From Lacrimispora sphenoides (GTDB lineage Bacteria > Bacillota > Clostridia > Lachnospirales > Lachnospiraceae), in assembly GCF_900105215.1 (NCBI RefSeq), contig NZ_FOIP01000001.1:1634001-1698000 (forward strand): a stretch of 64,000 nt of DNA. Direction: 5' to 3'. Every line of letters starts with the position of its first letter. The stretch's first letter is position 1. Below the pieces are notes generated by a model. It saw nothing but the letters and a program-made list of their open reading frames with translations. It had not been told where the DNA came from and made no database searches. Positions 34,444 through 44,748 of this stretch are shown piece after piece. A program made the position numbers and the translations under genes.

Positions 34444-36516
34444 ATGCAAGTTATTGAAAAGCGCGCGTTCAATTTATTGCAGTATCTGCTGAGTGACAGA
34501 AATTTTACTGTTAACAAAGCCATGGATTTATTAGGATGTTCCAAAAGGCAGATTGAATATGATGTGAGTAAGATCAATGAACTGCTGAAAGAAAATGAGA
34601 TTGATTTAATCAGATTGTCAAGAGGGAGATTTCTGATTAATAAGGAGACAATCGACAAAGTAACGAGGCTAAACCTGCCCCATCAGAAATTCATTGTTAA
34701 TGGGGAAAATAAAATCTGGATGATCTGTATTCAGATTTTTTGTACAAGGGAACCTTTGGGGTTGAATCACTTTATTACGAAGCTGCAATCAAGCAAGAAT
34801 ACGGTCTTAGGTGATTTAAGAAAAATTGCAAGCATAGGCAGCCAGTACAAGGTGGAATTAAAATACTCACGAAAATCAGGTTATTACTTTGAAGGTGAGC
34901 CCATTAAAATCCGATCTCTGGTATTACTGTCAATTATTAACTTAAAAGACAACTTTTTATGTAAAGAGCTGATCTCATTGGCAGTGTCGGACAATTCCTA
35001 TGCTGCTATATTTGAAGAAACAAAAGACAAGGTAGAGTCCCTGATTAAGGAATTTAATCTGCCGATTATGAAGGAATATCTAATCCTGGTGATCTATTTT
35101 ATCAGTTTACTGCCCTATCACTGTCAGTCAATTACATACGAATCCCCACTGATCCATGAACCCATGTGGAACCACCTCCCTCTTTATGAAGCTGTAACAG
35201 ATTTTTATGAGTCACTGACGTTTCATTTGTCCAAAGAAGAGATTGACTATTTATTTGTACTTTTGTTAAGCATGACTTTGGGAGATAACATGTATTTCCA
35301 GCTTTACGATCAGGAGAGCATATTTTTACAGGAGATGTGCCAAAGCCTGATTAAACGTTTTGAAGTAATCACAGGAACCGTGGTGCAGAAGAAGGCGGGC
35401 ATATCAGAAAACATGCTGATGCATTTACGTTTGGCCTATTTTCGGCTGAAGTATGGGATACCGGTAGTGAATCCTGCATTGATGCAGGTTAAAAAAGAGT
35501 ACGGAGAGGTATTTGACATATGCAGATTCGTACTGGAGCCCTTTGGGGATTATTTGGACTGCTTGATTCCCGATGATGAGATTGCCTATATTGCCTTGCA
35601 TTTTATGACGGTAATGGATTTACCGGATCAGGATAAGATCAGAAAAAGGGCGATTATCGTTTGCCAGAACGGACTTGCAAGCTCTGTTATGATGAAAAAC
35701 CAATTAATAAAAATATTTCCCGAAATACACTTTGTGGCTACCTGCAATGCAGAAGAATTCAAAGGGATTCCGCTTGAAACTTATGACATGGTTTTTTCCA
35801 CTACCGAGGGGATCGATGTGCCTGAAGATAAGTATTTGTTCCTGTCCTCCCCCATTTTAACGGTGGAAGAAAAATTTATAATAAGTGAAGCGGTATATTC
35901 TTCGGTATTTGGAATCAAATCAGAAGCTAATTTATCAGTTCATTCCATTTTGGAAATCGTAGAGAAATATGCAGTGATTCATGATCAGAAGGGATTAAGC
36001 AGCGACTTAAAGAACCTCTTGCAGAAGAAATATAAAAAAGAAAGCAACAGAGAAGGAGGATTACCTGTGATAAAAGACCTTCTTACGAAGGAAACCATAC
36101 AATTTGCTTCCCGTGTGAACAGTTGGGAGGAAGCAATCTGGCTGGGAGCAAGGCCTTTATTGGAGAATGGTTCCATAACAAAAGATTATATCAATGCAAT
36201 GATAGATAATGTAAAGGGCTTTGGTCCCTATATCGTAATATGTCCCTATGTTGCGATCCCCCATGCACAGAATCAAACAGGGGTCAATAAACTGGGAATG
36301 AGCTTTTTGAAGCTGGAAGAAGAGGTTTGCGTGCTGGATAATCCCCAAAAGCCGGTTAAGGTATTCATTACCATGGCGGCGATTGATAATCGCACACATT
36401 TAAGAGCGCTTGCCCAACTATCTAATATTTTAACCAATGAAGATACCAGGGAACAATTCGTAGCTTGTAACTCAGTGGAGGATGTCATCAAATTGCTTGA
36501 TATTGATGAGGAATAA
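34444..36516 (+). CDS. PRD-type transcriptional activator with EIIB-like and EIIA domains (BglG/MtlR type)
   Basis: A 690-residue regulator: N-terminal helix-turn-helix domains (about 1-130), PRD domains (about 170-390), an EIIB-like domain with Cys407 (VCQNGLASS), and a C-terminal EIIA domain with the phospho-His607 (YVAIPHAQ). Such proteins activate PTS operons and are tuned by phosphorylation from HPr and the cognate EII. ATG 34444 follows AAGAGGTGGGG. Ascorbate-type EIIB and EIIC genes start 20 bases after its stop, but no EIIA gene, so its own EIIA domain may feed the transporter. Confidence 0.88.
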   Translation: MQVIEKRAFNLLQYLLSDRNFTVNKAMDLLGCSKRQIEYDVSKINELLKENEIDLIRLSRGRFLINKETIDKVTRLNLPHQKFIVNGENKIWMICIQIFCTREPLGLNHFITKLQSSKNTVLGDLRKIASIGSQYKVELKYSRKSGYYFEGEPIKIRSLVLLSIINLKDNFLCKELISLAVSDNSYAAIFEETKDKVESLIKEFNLPIMKEYLILVIYFISLLPYHCQSITYESPLIHEPMWNHLPLYEAVTDFYESLTFHLSKEEIDYLFVLLLSMTLGDNMYFQLYDQESIFLQEMCQSLIKRFEVITGTVVQKKAGISENMLMHLRLAYFRLKYGIPVVNPALMQVKKEYGEVFDICRFVLEPFGDYLDCLIPDDEIAYIALHFMTVMDLPDQDKIRKRAIIVCQNGLASSVMMKNQLIKIFPEIHFVATCNAEEFKGIPLETYDMVFSTTEGIDVPEDKYLFLSSPILTVEEKFIISEAVYSSVFGIKSEANLSVHSILEIVEKYAVIHDQKGLSSDLKNLLQKKYKKESNREGGLPVIKDLLTKETIQFASRVNSWEEAIWLGARPLLENGSITKDYINAMIDNVKGFGPYIVICPYVAIPHAQNQTGVNKLGMSFLKLEEEVCVLDNPQKPVKVFITMAAIDNRTHLRALAQLSNILTNEDTREQFVACNSVEDVIKLLDIDEE

Positions 36517-36536
36517 AAAAACGAGGTAAATGTCAT

Positions 36537-36818
36537 ATGAAGATATTGGCGGTTTGCGGTTCAGGGCTTGGAAGCAGTTTTATGATGGAAATGAATATAA
36601 AAAATGTGTTAAAGGAGATTGGGGCAGCAGGAATTGAGGTGGATCACAGTGATTTAGGGGGTGCGACACCGGGAGCGGCAGATATCTTTATTGCAGGAAG
36701 AGATATCGCTATGGCAATGACCCATTTGAAAGGGGTCGTAGAGCTTGATAACCTGCTGGATAAAAAAGAACTGAAGGAAAAATTGGAAGAGTCCTTAAGG
36801 AAACTGAATGTAATCTAA
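36537..36818 (+). CDS. PTS EIIB, ascorbate/SgaB type
   Basis: A 93-residue EIIB with the active Cys7 in AVCGSGLGSS. The pattern (GIEVDHSDLGGA, then IFIAGRDIA) matches UlaB/SgaB. It accepts phosphate from an EIIA and passes it to the sugar bound by EIIC encoded next (23 bases downstream). GAGGTAAATG precedes the start. Confidence 0.9.
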   Translation: MKILAVCGSGLGSSFMMEMNIKNVLKEIGAAGIEVDHSDLGGATPGAADIFIAGRDIAMAMTHLKGVVELDNLLDKKELKEKLEESLRKLNVI

Positions 36819-36841
36819 TTGCGCAAAGAGAGGAGAAGACA

Positions 36842-38194
36842 ATGGCTGTTTTAAATATAATACAGGAAATTCTTTCGACCCCTGCAGTATTAGTGGCATT
36901 AATTGCATTGATTGGCTTATTGCTTCAAAAGAAACCTGCAGCAGATACCATCAGAGGTACGATAAAGTCATTTCTTGGTTTTATCGTGTTATCGGCAGGA
37001 GCAGATGTAATCGTCACATCCCTGGCCCCATTGGGAGGAATGTTTCAGGAAGCATTTCATACGGCAGGAGTTGTGCCAAATAACGAGGCCATTATTGCGG
37101 TGGCATTAAAAGAGTATGGCCAGGTTACTGCCCTGATCATGTTTTTCGGAATGTTCGCCAATATCTTAATTGCCCGTATTACCAGGTTTAAATATGTTTT
37201 TCTCACAGGACATCATACTCTTTATATGGCTTGTATGATTGGTGTTATCTTGATTACCATTGGCATGTCTACCGCTGCGACAGTCGTAGTGGGAGCGGTT
37301 GCCCTTGGAATTGTTATGGTGCTGTTCCCTGCCCTGGCACAGCCGACGATGAAAAAGATAACGAAATCCGATGATGTGGCTTTCGGACATTTCAGCACCA
37401 TCGGTTATTGGTCTTCTGCAATGATCGGTAAATTAGTAGGGAAAAATTCTAAGTCCACGGAAGAGATAGAATTCCCGAAATCACTTGCATTTTTAAGAGA
37501 CAGTTCCGTTTCTATTTCCCTGACTATGGTTATCTTTTATCTGATCCTTGCACTCTTTTGCGGACCGGACTATGTAAAGAATAACTGGTCAGACGGAACA
37601 AATTACATTATGTTTTCCATTACAAAAGGGATTCAGTTTGCGGCAGGAGTATTTATCATTTTACAGGGTGTGCGTCTGATCCTTGCAGAAATTGTGCCTG
37701 CATTCAAGGGTATTTCGGAAAGGCTGATTCCCAATGCGAAACCGGCGTTAGACTGCCCGATTGTGTATACCTTTGCGCCAAATGCTGTATTAATTGGTTT
37801 CTTCTCCAGTTTTGTAGGCGGGATCGTAGGTATGATAATGCTTATTCTTACCGGAGGAATCATCATATTGCCGGGAGTTGTGCCTCACTTCTTCTGCGGC
37901 GCTACGGCGGGAGTTTTCGGCAATGCCAACGGAGGGGTAAAAGGAGCTGTATTTGGATCCTTTATAAACGGTTTAATGCTGACCTTTGCTCCGCTTCTTT
38001 TAATGCCATTGCTTGGTGATCTGGGTTACCAGGGAACAACCTTCTCTGATCTGGATTTTATAGCTTCCGGATTCTTAATCGGCAAAGCCGGGCAATTAGG
38101 ACCTATAGCTGCCACCATATTCGTATTCGGAGTATTGGCAGTCATGATCGCTGTCTCAATTAAGAAACCTGGGAGAAAAGAATCAGAATCATGA
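36842..38194 (+). CDS. PTS EIIC, ascorbate/UlaA type
   Basis: A 450-residue membrane protein of about eleven helices with UlaA hallmarks: GFIVLSAGADVIVTSLAPLGGMF, FVLTGHHTLYMA-like FLTGHHTLYMACM, and PHFFCGATAGVFGNANGG. Family members carry L-ascorbate or related sugars and pentitols. Coupling to a split transketolase, and absence of UlaD/E/F-type genes, argue that the substrate may be a sugar entering the pentose phosphate pathway and not ascorbate. AGAGGAG precedes the start. Confidence 0.88.
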   Translation: MAVLNIIQEILSTPAVLVALIALIGLLLQKKPAADTIRGTIKSFLGFIVLSAGADVIVTSLAPLGGMFQEAFHTAGVVPNNEAIIAVALKEYGQVTALIMFFGMFANILIARITRFKYVFLTGHHTLYMACMIGVILITIGMSTAATVVVGAVALGIVMVLFPALAQPTMKKITKSDDVAFGHFSTIGYWSSAMIGKLVGKNSKSTEEIEFPKSLAFLRDSSVSISLTMVIFYLILALFCGPDYVKNNWSDGTNYIMFSITKGIQFAAGVFIILQGVRLILAEIVPAFKGISERLIPNAKPALDCPIVYTFAPNAVLIGFFSSFVGGIVGMIMLILTGGIIILPGVVPHFFCGATAGVFGNANGGVKGAVFGSFINGLMLTFAPLLLMPLLGDLGYQGTTFSDLDFIASGFLIGKAGQLGPIAATIFVFGVLAVMIAVSIKKPGRKESES

Positions 38195-38209
38195 TACATA
38201 GAGAGGAAG

Positions 38210-38245
38210 GCTGTAATGCTTGATGGTAGGTTCAGGCATTACAGC
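38210..38245 (+). repeat. Intercistronic inverted repeat
   Basis: GCTGTAATGC (38210-38219) and GCATTACAGC (38236-38245) form a perfect 10-base stem between the EIIC and transketolase genes, followed by TCTTCTG without a T-run. It probably stabilises or adjusts the mRNA, and is not a full terminator. Confidence 0.6.
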
Positions 38246-38279
38246 TCTTCTGTCAGAGATTAAAGAAAGAGGGATTGGA

Positions 38280-39119
38280 ATGGAGTATAAGGAGCTGCAA
38301 TTAATAGCCAATGATATCCGCAAGGGAATCATTGAGGCCGTATATAGTGCAGGCTGCGGACATCCGGGAGGGTCTTTATCCGCAGCAGAAATACTGGCAT
38401 ACCTGTTTTTTAAAGAGTTGAATATTAATGAAAAAGACCCGGGAAAGGAAGACCGTGACCGGTTTATCTTATCCAAGGGTCATATAACGCCAGGGTACTA
38501 TGCAGTACTGGCTAACCGTGGATTCTTTCCTGTGGATGAATTATCGACTTTTCGGAAAATAGGTTCCAGGTTACAGGGGCATCCGGATATGAAGAAAACG
38601 CCTGGCGTGGATATGTCCAGCGGATCTTTGGGACAGGGTATCTCCGTTGCTGCCGGGATGGCTTTGTCAGGGAAGCTGTCTTCTAAAAACTACCGTGTCT
38701 ACGCGCTTGCAGGTGACGGGGAAATACAGGAAGGGCAGGTATGGGAAGCAGCCATGTTTGCAGCCCACAGAGAATTAGACAATCTGGTCGTGATTGTAGA
38801 TAATAATAATCTCCAGATAGACGGAACCGTTGAGGAGATCTGTTCTCCCTATCCCATTGACAAGAAGTTTGAGGCTTTTGGGTTTCATGCCGTGACAGTC
38901 AACGGCCATAACTTTGAGGAACTGGAAGAAGCCTTTCTGACGGCAAAGCAGGTAAAAGGAAAACCAACGGTCATTATTACGAAGACAATAAAGGGAAAAG
39001 GCATCTCATTTATGGAAGATAATTTGTACTGGCATAGCGGTGTACTGAATGAAGAACAGTATCAGCTTGCTATGGACGAATTGGAAAGGGAAAGGAAGTT
39101 GTTATGTCAGGGATCATAA
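38280..39119 (+). CDS. Transketolase, N-terminal subunit
   Basis: A 279-residue half of a split transketolase. It holds the thiamine diphosphate binding region: GHPGGSLSAAEILA, SKGHITPGYYAVLA, SSGSLGQGISVAAGMA, and the GDGEIQEGQVWEAAMFA metal site with VDNNNLQIDG. Together with the C-terminal subunit it transfers two-carbon units between sugar phosphates. ATG 38280 follows GAAAGAGGGA. Its end overlaps the start of the second subunit by 16 bases. Confidence 0.93.
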   Translation: MEYKELQLIANDIRKGIIEAVYSAGCGHPGGSLSAAEILAYLFFKELNINEKDPGKEDRDRFILSKGHITPGYYAVLANRGFFPVDELSTFRKIGSRLQGHPDMKKTPGVDMSSGSLGQGISVAAGMALSGKLSSKNYRVYALAGDGEIQEGQVWEAAMFAAHRELDNLVVIVDNNNLQIDGTVEEICSPYPIDKKFEAFGFHAVTVNGHNFEELEEAFLTAKQVKGKPTVIITKTIKGKGISFMEDNLYWHSGVLNEEQYQLAMDELERERKLLCQGS

Positions 39120-40051
39120 AGAAGGCAACCAGAGACAGTTATGGCGAAGCATTAGTGGAATTAGGTAATATCCATGAAGATTTACTTGTATTGGATGCTG
39201 ATCTGGCTTCTGCGACAAAGACCGCTTATTTTAAAAAGGCATTTCCTGACCGACATATCGACTGCGGGATTGCAGAGTGTAATATGATGGGGGTTTCTGC
39301 AGGCTTATCTTTAACAGGTAAGATCCCCTTTGCCAGTTCCTTTGCCATGTTTACGGCAGGTCGTGGGTTTGAACAGATACGCAATTCCATTGGATACCCT
39401 GGTTTAAATGTAAAAATCGGAGCCACTCACGGAGGGATCTCTGTAGGAGAGGATGGAGCCACGCATCAATGCAATGAGGACTTTGCTATCATGAGGACCA
39501 TACCGGGAATGGTTGTCATATGTCCTTCGGATGACATAGAAACAAAAGCATCGGTAAAGGCAGCATATAACCATAAAGGGCCTGTTTATTTAAGATTTGG
39601 AAGAGTCCCTGTTCCTCCTGTTAATCAGAGGGAAGACTATCATTTTGAGATTGGGAAAGGTGTCGTATTAAAAGAGGGCAGAGATATTACTGTCATTGCA
39701 AATGGGATTCTGGTAAATGAAGTGCTTGAGGCAGAGAAGGTATTGGCGGAAAAAGGGCTTCAGGTACAGATAATAAATATCCATACCATTAAGCCCTTGG
39801 ATAAGGATTTAGTGATACAGTCAGCAAAAAAGACAGCGAAAATAGTAGTAGTGGAGGAGCATTCCATTATCGGCGGTTTAGGAAGCGCGGTGTGTGATGC
39901 ACTGTCTGAAAATTATCCGGTCCCAGTTTTAAAAATAGGCGTGAATGACGTCTATGGTAGATCCGGCTCTGCAAGGGAACTCCTAAGAGAGCATGAACTG
40001 GATTCAGAAAGCCTGGCAAATCGCATACTTAATTTTTATAATCGGAAGTAA
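39104..40051 (+). CDS. Transketolase, C-terminal subunit
   Basis: A 315-residue second half of transketolase with the pyrimidine-binding domain (DADLASATKT, GIAECNMMGVSAGLSLTGKIPFASSFAMFTAGR with the catalytic Glu) and the C-terminal domain from about residue 190 (VIANGILVNEVLEAEKVL, VVEEHSIIGGLG). GAAAGGAAG lies within the end of the N-subunit gene before this ATG, so the two are translationally linked. A terminator follows. Confidence 0.93.
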   Translation: MSGIIKKATRDSYGEALVELGNIHEDLLVLDADLASATKTAYFKKAFPDRHIDCGIAECNMMGVSAGLSLTGKIPFASSFAMFTAGRGFEQIRNSIGYPGLNVKIGATHGGISVGEDGATHQCNEDFAIMRTIPGMVVICPSDDIETKASVKAAYNHKGPVYLRFGRVPVPPVNQREDYHFEIGKGVVLKEGRDITVIANGILVNEVLEAEKVLAEKGLQVQIINIHTIKPLDKDLVIQSAKKTAKIVVVEEHSIIGGLGSAVCDALSENYPVPVLKIGVNDVYGRSGSARELLREHELDSESLANRILNFYNRK

Positions 40052-40070
40052 TACTCTTTTACAATATTTA

Positions 40071-40114
40071 AAGAAGACACACCGTGGAGGAAGATAGCCT
40101 TGGTGTGTTTTCTT
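40071..40114 (+). terminator. Terminator of the PTS-transketolase operon
   Basis: AAGAAGACACACC (40071-40083) pairs with GGTGTGTTTTCTT (40102-40114), T-rich at its 3' arm. Confidence 0.75.
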
Positions 40115-40159
40115 ATGCAGTTTTTTCGGGGAAGGCTGCATGGAAGCGCTTGACTGAGG

Positions 40160-40207
40160 GGTGCCGTGTAATCTTGACAACTTCTTGACATGGCACCTTT
40201 TCATTTT
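40160..40207 (+). terminator. Second hairpin upstream of kdp
   Basis: GGTGCCGTGT (40160-40169) pairs with ACATGGCACC (40188-40197; one G-U pair), then TTTTCATTTT. Either a second terminator after the transketolase genes or a leader attenuator if a kdp promoter lies further upstream. Confidence 0.6.
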
Positions 40208-40229
40208 AACACCGTCTTGATTTTTTCTC

Positions 40230-40238
40230 TGATATGAT
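40230..40238 (+). promoter_or_regulatory. Candidate kdp promoter, extended -10
   Basis: TGATATGAT is an extended -10 element (TGnTATGAT) 47 bases before the kdpF start. No good -35 is found at 17 bases, as often seen for promoters that need an activator; KdpE is the natural candidate. Confidence 0.45.
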
Positions 40239-40284
40239 TGTGAGCATAGGGAGAAGAAAAATAAAAGGATCAGGAGAGGATATC

Positions 40285-40374
40285 ATGGGAGCTATTTTGA
40301 TGCTGGTAAGCATTATCGGTGTTTCATTGCTAATTTATTTATTTTATATTTTATTTCGAGGTGATCAGTTATGA
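40285..40374 (+). CDS. kdpF: KdpF-like small membrane peptide
   Basis: A 29-residue hydrophobic peptide beginning [16 protein letters not shown] and ending FRGDQL, one membrane helix, with a strong CAGGAGAGGA site nine bases upstream. Its stop codon overlaps the kdpA start (ATGA at 40371-40374). KdpF stabilises the KdpABC complex in other bacteria. Size, place and character fit; the sequence itself is too short for a firm homology claim. Confidence 0.75.
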   Translation: MGAILMLVSIIGVSLLIYLFYILFRGDQL

Positions 40375-42056
40375 GCCAAATTGTTTTGCAGGATATATTT
40401 TATATTGCTGTTTTAGTTGGATTGTCCATACCTTTAGGCATTTATATATACAAGGTTATGACAGGGCAGAGGGTATTATTGACACCTGCCCTTGCCCCTG
40501 TGGAAAAGGGGATTTATAAGCTTATGGGCATTGACGCCGAGGATGAGATGAACGCAGGGAAGTATGCACTCTCCGTTTTTCTATTCAGCGGGGCAGGCTT
40601 TGTTTTTCTTTTCGGTTTGCTGATGCTGCAGGGGATTCTGCCATTTAATCCGGAGGGAATGAAAGGAACCAGCTGGCATCTGGCTTTTAACACAGCCGCC
40701 AGTTTTATCTCCAACACCAACTGGCAGTCCTATTCAGGCGAATCCACCCTGTCCTATTTCACCCAGTTTTCAGGCCTTGCCGTCCAGAACTTCGTGTCGG
40801 CTGCTACGGGGATTGCCGTCCTCTTTGCCTTAATCAGAGGCTTTGTCCTGAAACAGAAAAAAACCATCGGGAATTTTTGGGCGGACTTAATAAGGTCCTC
40901 GCTTTATATCCTGATCCCGATTTCTTTTCTCGTGGCTTTGCTGCTTGTTTCCCAGGGGGTGGTACAGACGTTTGGCCCCTATAAAGAAGTTGCCATGCTG
41001 GAAAATGGAGCCTTGCAGACAATCCCCTTAGGTCCTGCGGCAAGCCAGATCGCGATCAAGCAGCTTGGAACGAACGGAGGCGGCTTCTTTGGGATGAACT
41101 CCGCGTTTCCGCTTGAGAATCCAACTGCCTTCTCGAACCTGATACAGGTTCTATCCATTCTACTGATTCCTGCGGCGCTTTGCGTAAGCTTTGGAAGGGC
41201 AGTAAAAGACGGCAGGCAGGGGCGATCAATTTATATTACTATGATGATCTTCTTTGTCGCAGCTCTTGCTGCCATAACCGTCAGCGAGCAGTTTGCGGCT
41301 CCTGTGTTTGAACACGCAGCAGTTTCCGGCAGCATGGAGGGCAAGGAGGTAATTCATGGTGTCGGTGCTTCCTCTTTATGGGCAGTGGTGACCACGGCGG
41401 CATCAAACGGCTCCGTGAACGCAATGCACGACAGCCTTACTCCCCTTGGAGGAATGGTTTCCATGTTCCTTATGCAGCTGGGTGAAATTGTATTCGGCGG
41501 TGTGGGAAGCGGACTTTATGGAATGCTTGCATTTGTACTCCTTACCGTATTTATAGCAGGCTTAATGGTTGGCCGGACTCCGGAGTACCTGGGGAAAAAG
41601 GTAGAACCCTTTGATATGAAGATGGTTTGCTTAATTGTCCTTGTTCCCCCGCTTCTGGCGCTTATAGGAACTTCCGCAGCCGTCTCTATGCATGGTGCCC
41701 GGTCATGGTTGACCAATTCAGGAGCCCATGGATTTTCAGAGATTTTGTATGCCTTTTCTTCCATGGCGAATAACAATGGCAGTTCCTTTGGAGGGTTCTA
41801 CGGGAATACCCCGTTTACCAATATTTTAGGCGGGATCATTATGCTGCTGGTTCGGTTTATTCCCATGACAGCCGTCATTTTCCTAGCCGGCAATATGGCA
41901 AGGAAGAAAGCCGTAGCCGTCAGCGAGGGCACATTGTCCACCAGCAATGGTATATTTATAGGACTTTTGATCGGAGTTATCCTTATCATCGGTGCGCTGA
42001 GCTTTTTGCCGGCGCTGGCCCTTGGTCCCATAGCCGATTTCTTTACAATGCAGTGA
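40371..42056 (+). CDS. kdpA: K+-transporting ATPase, potassium-binding subunit
   Basis: A 561-residue membrane protein, normal length for KdpA. The selectivity-filter regions of its four repeats are visible, for example [49 protein letters not shown] and [14 protein letters not shown]. It forms the K+ channel of the KdpFABC pump. Its start overlaps kdpF and kdpB follows 15 bases later. Confidence 0.96.
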   Translation: MSQIVLQDIFYIAVLVGLSIPLGIYIYKVMTGQRVLLTPALAPVEKGIYKLMGIDAEDEMNAGKYALSVFLFSGAGFVFLFGLLMLQGILPFNPEGMKGTSWHLAFNTAASFISNTNWQSYSGESTLSYFTQFSGLAVQNFVSAATGIAVLFALIRGFVLKQKKTIGNFWADLIRSSLYILIPISFLVALLLVSQGVVQTFGPYKEVAMLENGALQTIPLGPAASQIAIKQLGTNGGGFFGMNSAFPLENPTAFSNLIQVLSILLIPAALCVSFGRAVKDGRQGRSIYITMMIFFVAALAAITVSEQFAAPVFEHAAVSGSMEGKEVIHGVGASSLWAVVTTAASNGSVNAMHDSLTPLGGMVSMFLMQLGEIVFGGVGSGLYGMLAFVLLTVFIAGLMVGRTPEYLGKKVEPFDMKMVCLIVLVPPLLALIGTSAAVSMHGARSWLTNSGAHGFSEILYAFSSMANNNGSSFGGFYGNTPFTNILGGIIMLLVRFIPMTAVIFLAGNMARKKAVAVSEGTLSTSNGIFIGLLIGVILIIGALSFLPALALGPIADFFTMQ

Positions 42057-42071
42057 CAGAAGGTGATTAGA

Positions 42072-44129
42072 ATGGAAAAAAAGAGTGTTGATAAAAGCAT
42101 CTTTTATGATGCGCTGAGACAGTCCTTTGTAAAGCTGTCTCCCAGGGTGCAGGTGAAAAATCCTGTCATGCTGGTGGTTTATATAGGAGCAGTCCTGACC
42201 GGTGTTTTATATTTTCTTTCCTTTGCAGGACTTAAGGATGAGAATTCGGGTTATACCTTAACCATATCCCTGATTTTATGGTTTACCGTCCTGTTTGCAA
42301 ACTTTGCAGAAGCGATTGCAGAGGGGCGGGGGCGGGCACAGGCAGACAGCCTGCGCAGTGCCAAAAAGGACGTTAAGGCAAGAAAACTGAAAACGCCATC
42401 CAATATAGACGATTATACTGAGGTTCTTTCCAATACCTTGAAAAAAGGAGATATCGTATATGTCAGGGCAGGGGAGCAGATTCCAATGGATGGGGAAGTG
42501 ATCGATGGGGCAGCCTCTGTGGACGAAAGTGCTATTACCGGCGAATCTGCGCCGGTTATCCGGGAATCCGGCGGCGACCGAAGCGCTGTAACAGGGGGAA
42601 CCACCCTGGTGTCTGACTGGCTGATCATCGAAGTAACGGCGGAAGTAGGAGAAAGCTTTCTCGATAAAATGATATCCATGGTGGAAGGTGCATCCAGAAA
42701 GAAAACGCCTAATGAAGTGGCTTTGCAGATTTTGCTCATAACCCTTACCATTATCTTTCTTGTGGTTACGGCAGCCTTGCGGCCCTTTACCGGCTTTGCA
42801 AGCCTCCAGGCAGGATCCGGTTCCGCCATCTCCATCACCAATGTCATTGCCCTTTTGGTATGCTTGGCGCCTACTACCATTGGCGCACTTCTATCCTCCA
42901 TCGGCATTGCAGGCATGAGCCGCTTAAATCAGGCCAATGTTCTGGCAATGAGCGGGCGGGCCATTGAAGCTGCCGGGGATGTGGATGTTCTGCTGCTTGA
43001 TAAGACCGGGACTATTACCTTGGGAAACCGCCAGGCAAGTGAATTTCTGCCGGTGGCCGGCGTTACAGAGCAGGAGCTTGCCGATGCGGCCCAGCTTTCC
43101 TCTCTTGCGGACCAGACAGCGGAAGGAAGAAGCATTGTGGTTCTAGCAAAGGAACGGTTCGGGATACGGGGCAGGGAGCTTTCGACCCTGGGCGCAAGCT
43201 TTGTGGAATTTACAGCAAAAACAAGGATGAGCGGCATCGACTATCAGGAAAACGAGATCCGGAAAGGTGCTGCTGATACCATCAAAGCCTATGTGCTGGA
43301 AAAGGGAGGCAACTACCCGGAGGAATGTGAGAAGCTTGTAACGCGTGTTGCCGAGGCAGGAGGCACTCCTCTTGTGGTGGCAAAAAACAATCAGGTAATG
43401 GGCGTGGTCTATTTAAAGGACATCGTGAAAAACGGCGTAAAAGAACGTTTTGAAGATCTGCGTAAAATGGGCATCAAGACCATTATGATCACCGGTGACA
43501 ACCCCATGACGGCGGCGGCTATTGCTGCAGAAGCGGGCGTTGATGATTTTCTTGCGGAAGCTACGCCGGAAGCAAAACTGGCCCTCATCCGTGATTACCA
43601 GGCCAAAGGCCATCTGGTCGCCATGACCGGAGACGGCACAAATGATGCTCCTGCCCTGGCACAGGCAGATGTTGCGGTTGCAATGAATTCAGGAACCCAG
43701 GCTGCCAAGGAGGCAGGAAACATGGTGGATTTAGACTCCAGTCCTACCAAGCTCATCGATATTGTCCGGATCGGCAAGCAGCTTTTGATGACAAGAGGGT
43801 CTTTGACGACCTTTAGTGTGGCAAACGATGTAGCAAAGTATTTTGCCATCATTCCTGTACTGTTTTTCGGCATTTATCCACAGCTGGAAGCTCTGAATTT
43901 TATGAGTCTGACCAGCGCCAAAAGTGCCATGCTTTCAGCAATCATTTATAATGCATTGATCATTATTGCACTGATTCCTCTTGCTCTTAAAGGGGTAAAA
44001 TACCGGGAGATGCCGGCTGAAAAGCTGCTGACAAGGAACCTGCTGGTCTATGGCCTGGGCGGGATCTGCGCGCCTTTTTTCGCAATCAAGCTGATAGATA
44101 TGATTCTGACCGCTTGCGGTCTTGCATGA
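42072..44129 (+). CDS. kdpB: K+-transporting ATPase, ATP-hydrolysing subunit
   Basis: A 685-residue P-type ATPase of the KdpB type. The phosphorylated Asp310 is in [13 protein letters not shown], the actuator motif is TGESAPV, and the hinge is [31 protein letters not shown]. All catalytic elements are intact. ATG 42072 follows GAAGGTG; a GTG nine bases upstream is less likely. It powers K+ uptake by KdpA. Confidence 0.97.
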   Translation: MEKKSVDKSIFYDALRQSFVKLSPRVQVKNPVMLVVYIGAVLTGVLYFLSFAGLKDENSGYTLTISLILWFTVLFANFAEAIAEGRGRAQADSLRSAKKDVKARKLKTPSNIDDYTEVLSNTLKKGDIVYVRAGEQIPMDGEVIDGAASVDESAITGESAPVIRESGGDRSAVTGGTTLVSDWLIIEVTAEVGESFLDKMISMVEGASRKKTPNEVALQILLITLTIIFLVVTAALRPFTGFASLQAGSGSAISITNVIALLVCLAPTTIGALLSSIGIAGMSRLNQANVLAMSGRAIEAAGDVDVLLLDKTGTITLGNRQASEFLPVAGVTEQELADAAQLSSLADQTAEGRSIVVLAKERFGIRGRELSTLGASFVEFTAKTRMSGIDYQENEIRKGAADTIKAYVLEKGGNYPEECEKLVTRVAEAGGTPLVVAKNNQVMGVVYLKDIVKNGVKERFEDLRKMGIKTIMITGDNPMTAAAIAAEAGVDDFLAEATPEAKLALIRDYQAKGHLVAMTGDGTNDAPALAQADVAVAMNSGTQAAKEAGNMVDLDSSPTKLIDIVRIGKQLLMTRGSLTTFSVANDVAKYFAIIPVLFFGIYPQLEALNFMSLTSAKSAMLSAIIYNALIIIALIPLALKGVKYREMPAEKLLTRNLLVYGLGGICAPFFAIKLIDMILTACGLA

Positions 44130-44143
44130 GGTGAATAGAAACT

Positions 44144-44719
44144 ATGAAAATCATGAAATTATTAAAAACCGCTGTTATATGCTTTGGCATAATGACCATA
44201 TTGTGCGGTATCATTTATACGGCTGCAGTTACGGGGGCAGCCCAGCTGCTGTTTCCGGATCAGGCAAACGGCAGCATGATCGTTGTTACCCAAAAGGATG
44301 GAACACAAAAGGAATATGGATCTCAGTTGCTGGCCCAGGAGTTTACAAAACCCCAATATCTTATTGGAAGGCCCTCCGGCGTGACAAATCTCTCCCCTGT
44401 CAGCAAAGAGCAGAAAACCCTTGTTTTAGAACGTATAAACTGGTGGCATTCCTTTGACCCCGGCAATCAGGAGGATATTCCCATGGATCTGGTTACGGCA
44501 TCAGGAAGCGGCGTTGATCCTCATATTTCTCCTGAAGCGGCAGAATACCAGGTGGCAAGGATTGCTGCCGCCAGGAATTTAACAGAGGATGAAGTGAGAG
44601 GCATTATTAAGACCTGTACAAAGGGGCGCTTTCTTGGATTTATCGGCGAACCGGGTGTAAATGTTTTAAAGGTGAATTTAGCTCTTGATGGTTTGCTGCA
44701 GATAAAAAAAGTGGTATGA
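44144..44719 (+). CDS. kdpC: K+-transporting ATPase, subunit C
   Basis: A 191-residue protein with one N-terminal membrane helix and the KdpC body: TLLCGIIYTAAVTGAAQLLFPDQANGS-like N-terminus, the GRPSGVTNLSPVSKEQ segment, TASGSGVDPHISPEAAEYQVARIA and LGFIGEPGVNVLKVNLALD. It holds KdpA and KdpB together. It starts 14 bases after kdpB. Confidence 0.95.
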   Translation: MKIMKLLKTAVICFGIMTILCGIIYTAAVTGAAQLLFPDQANGSMIVVTQKDGTQKEYGSQLLAQEFTKPQYLIGRPSGVTNLSPVSKEQKTLVLERINWWHSFDPGNQEDIPMDLVTASGSGVDPHISPEAAEYQVARIAAARNLTEDEVRGIIKTCTKGRFLGFIGEPGVNVLKVNLALDGLLQIKKVV

Positions 44720-44748
44720 TATCTAAAAAGTAAGGTGGTGGTATTTGG

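Noticed and set aside
40052..40284. c-di-AMP (ydaO) riboswitch ahead of kdp
   Set aside because: Such a switch is common before potassium genes in Firmicutes, but I could not find its conserved blocks here; only two hairpins and a possible promoter are seen.
42413..42916. 167-codon minus-strand frame inside kdpB
   Set aside because: Shadow of the conserved kdpB frame; no own signals.
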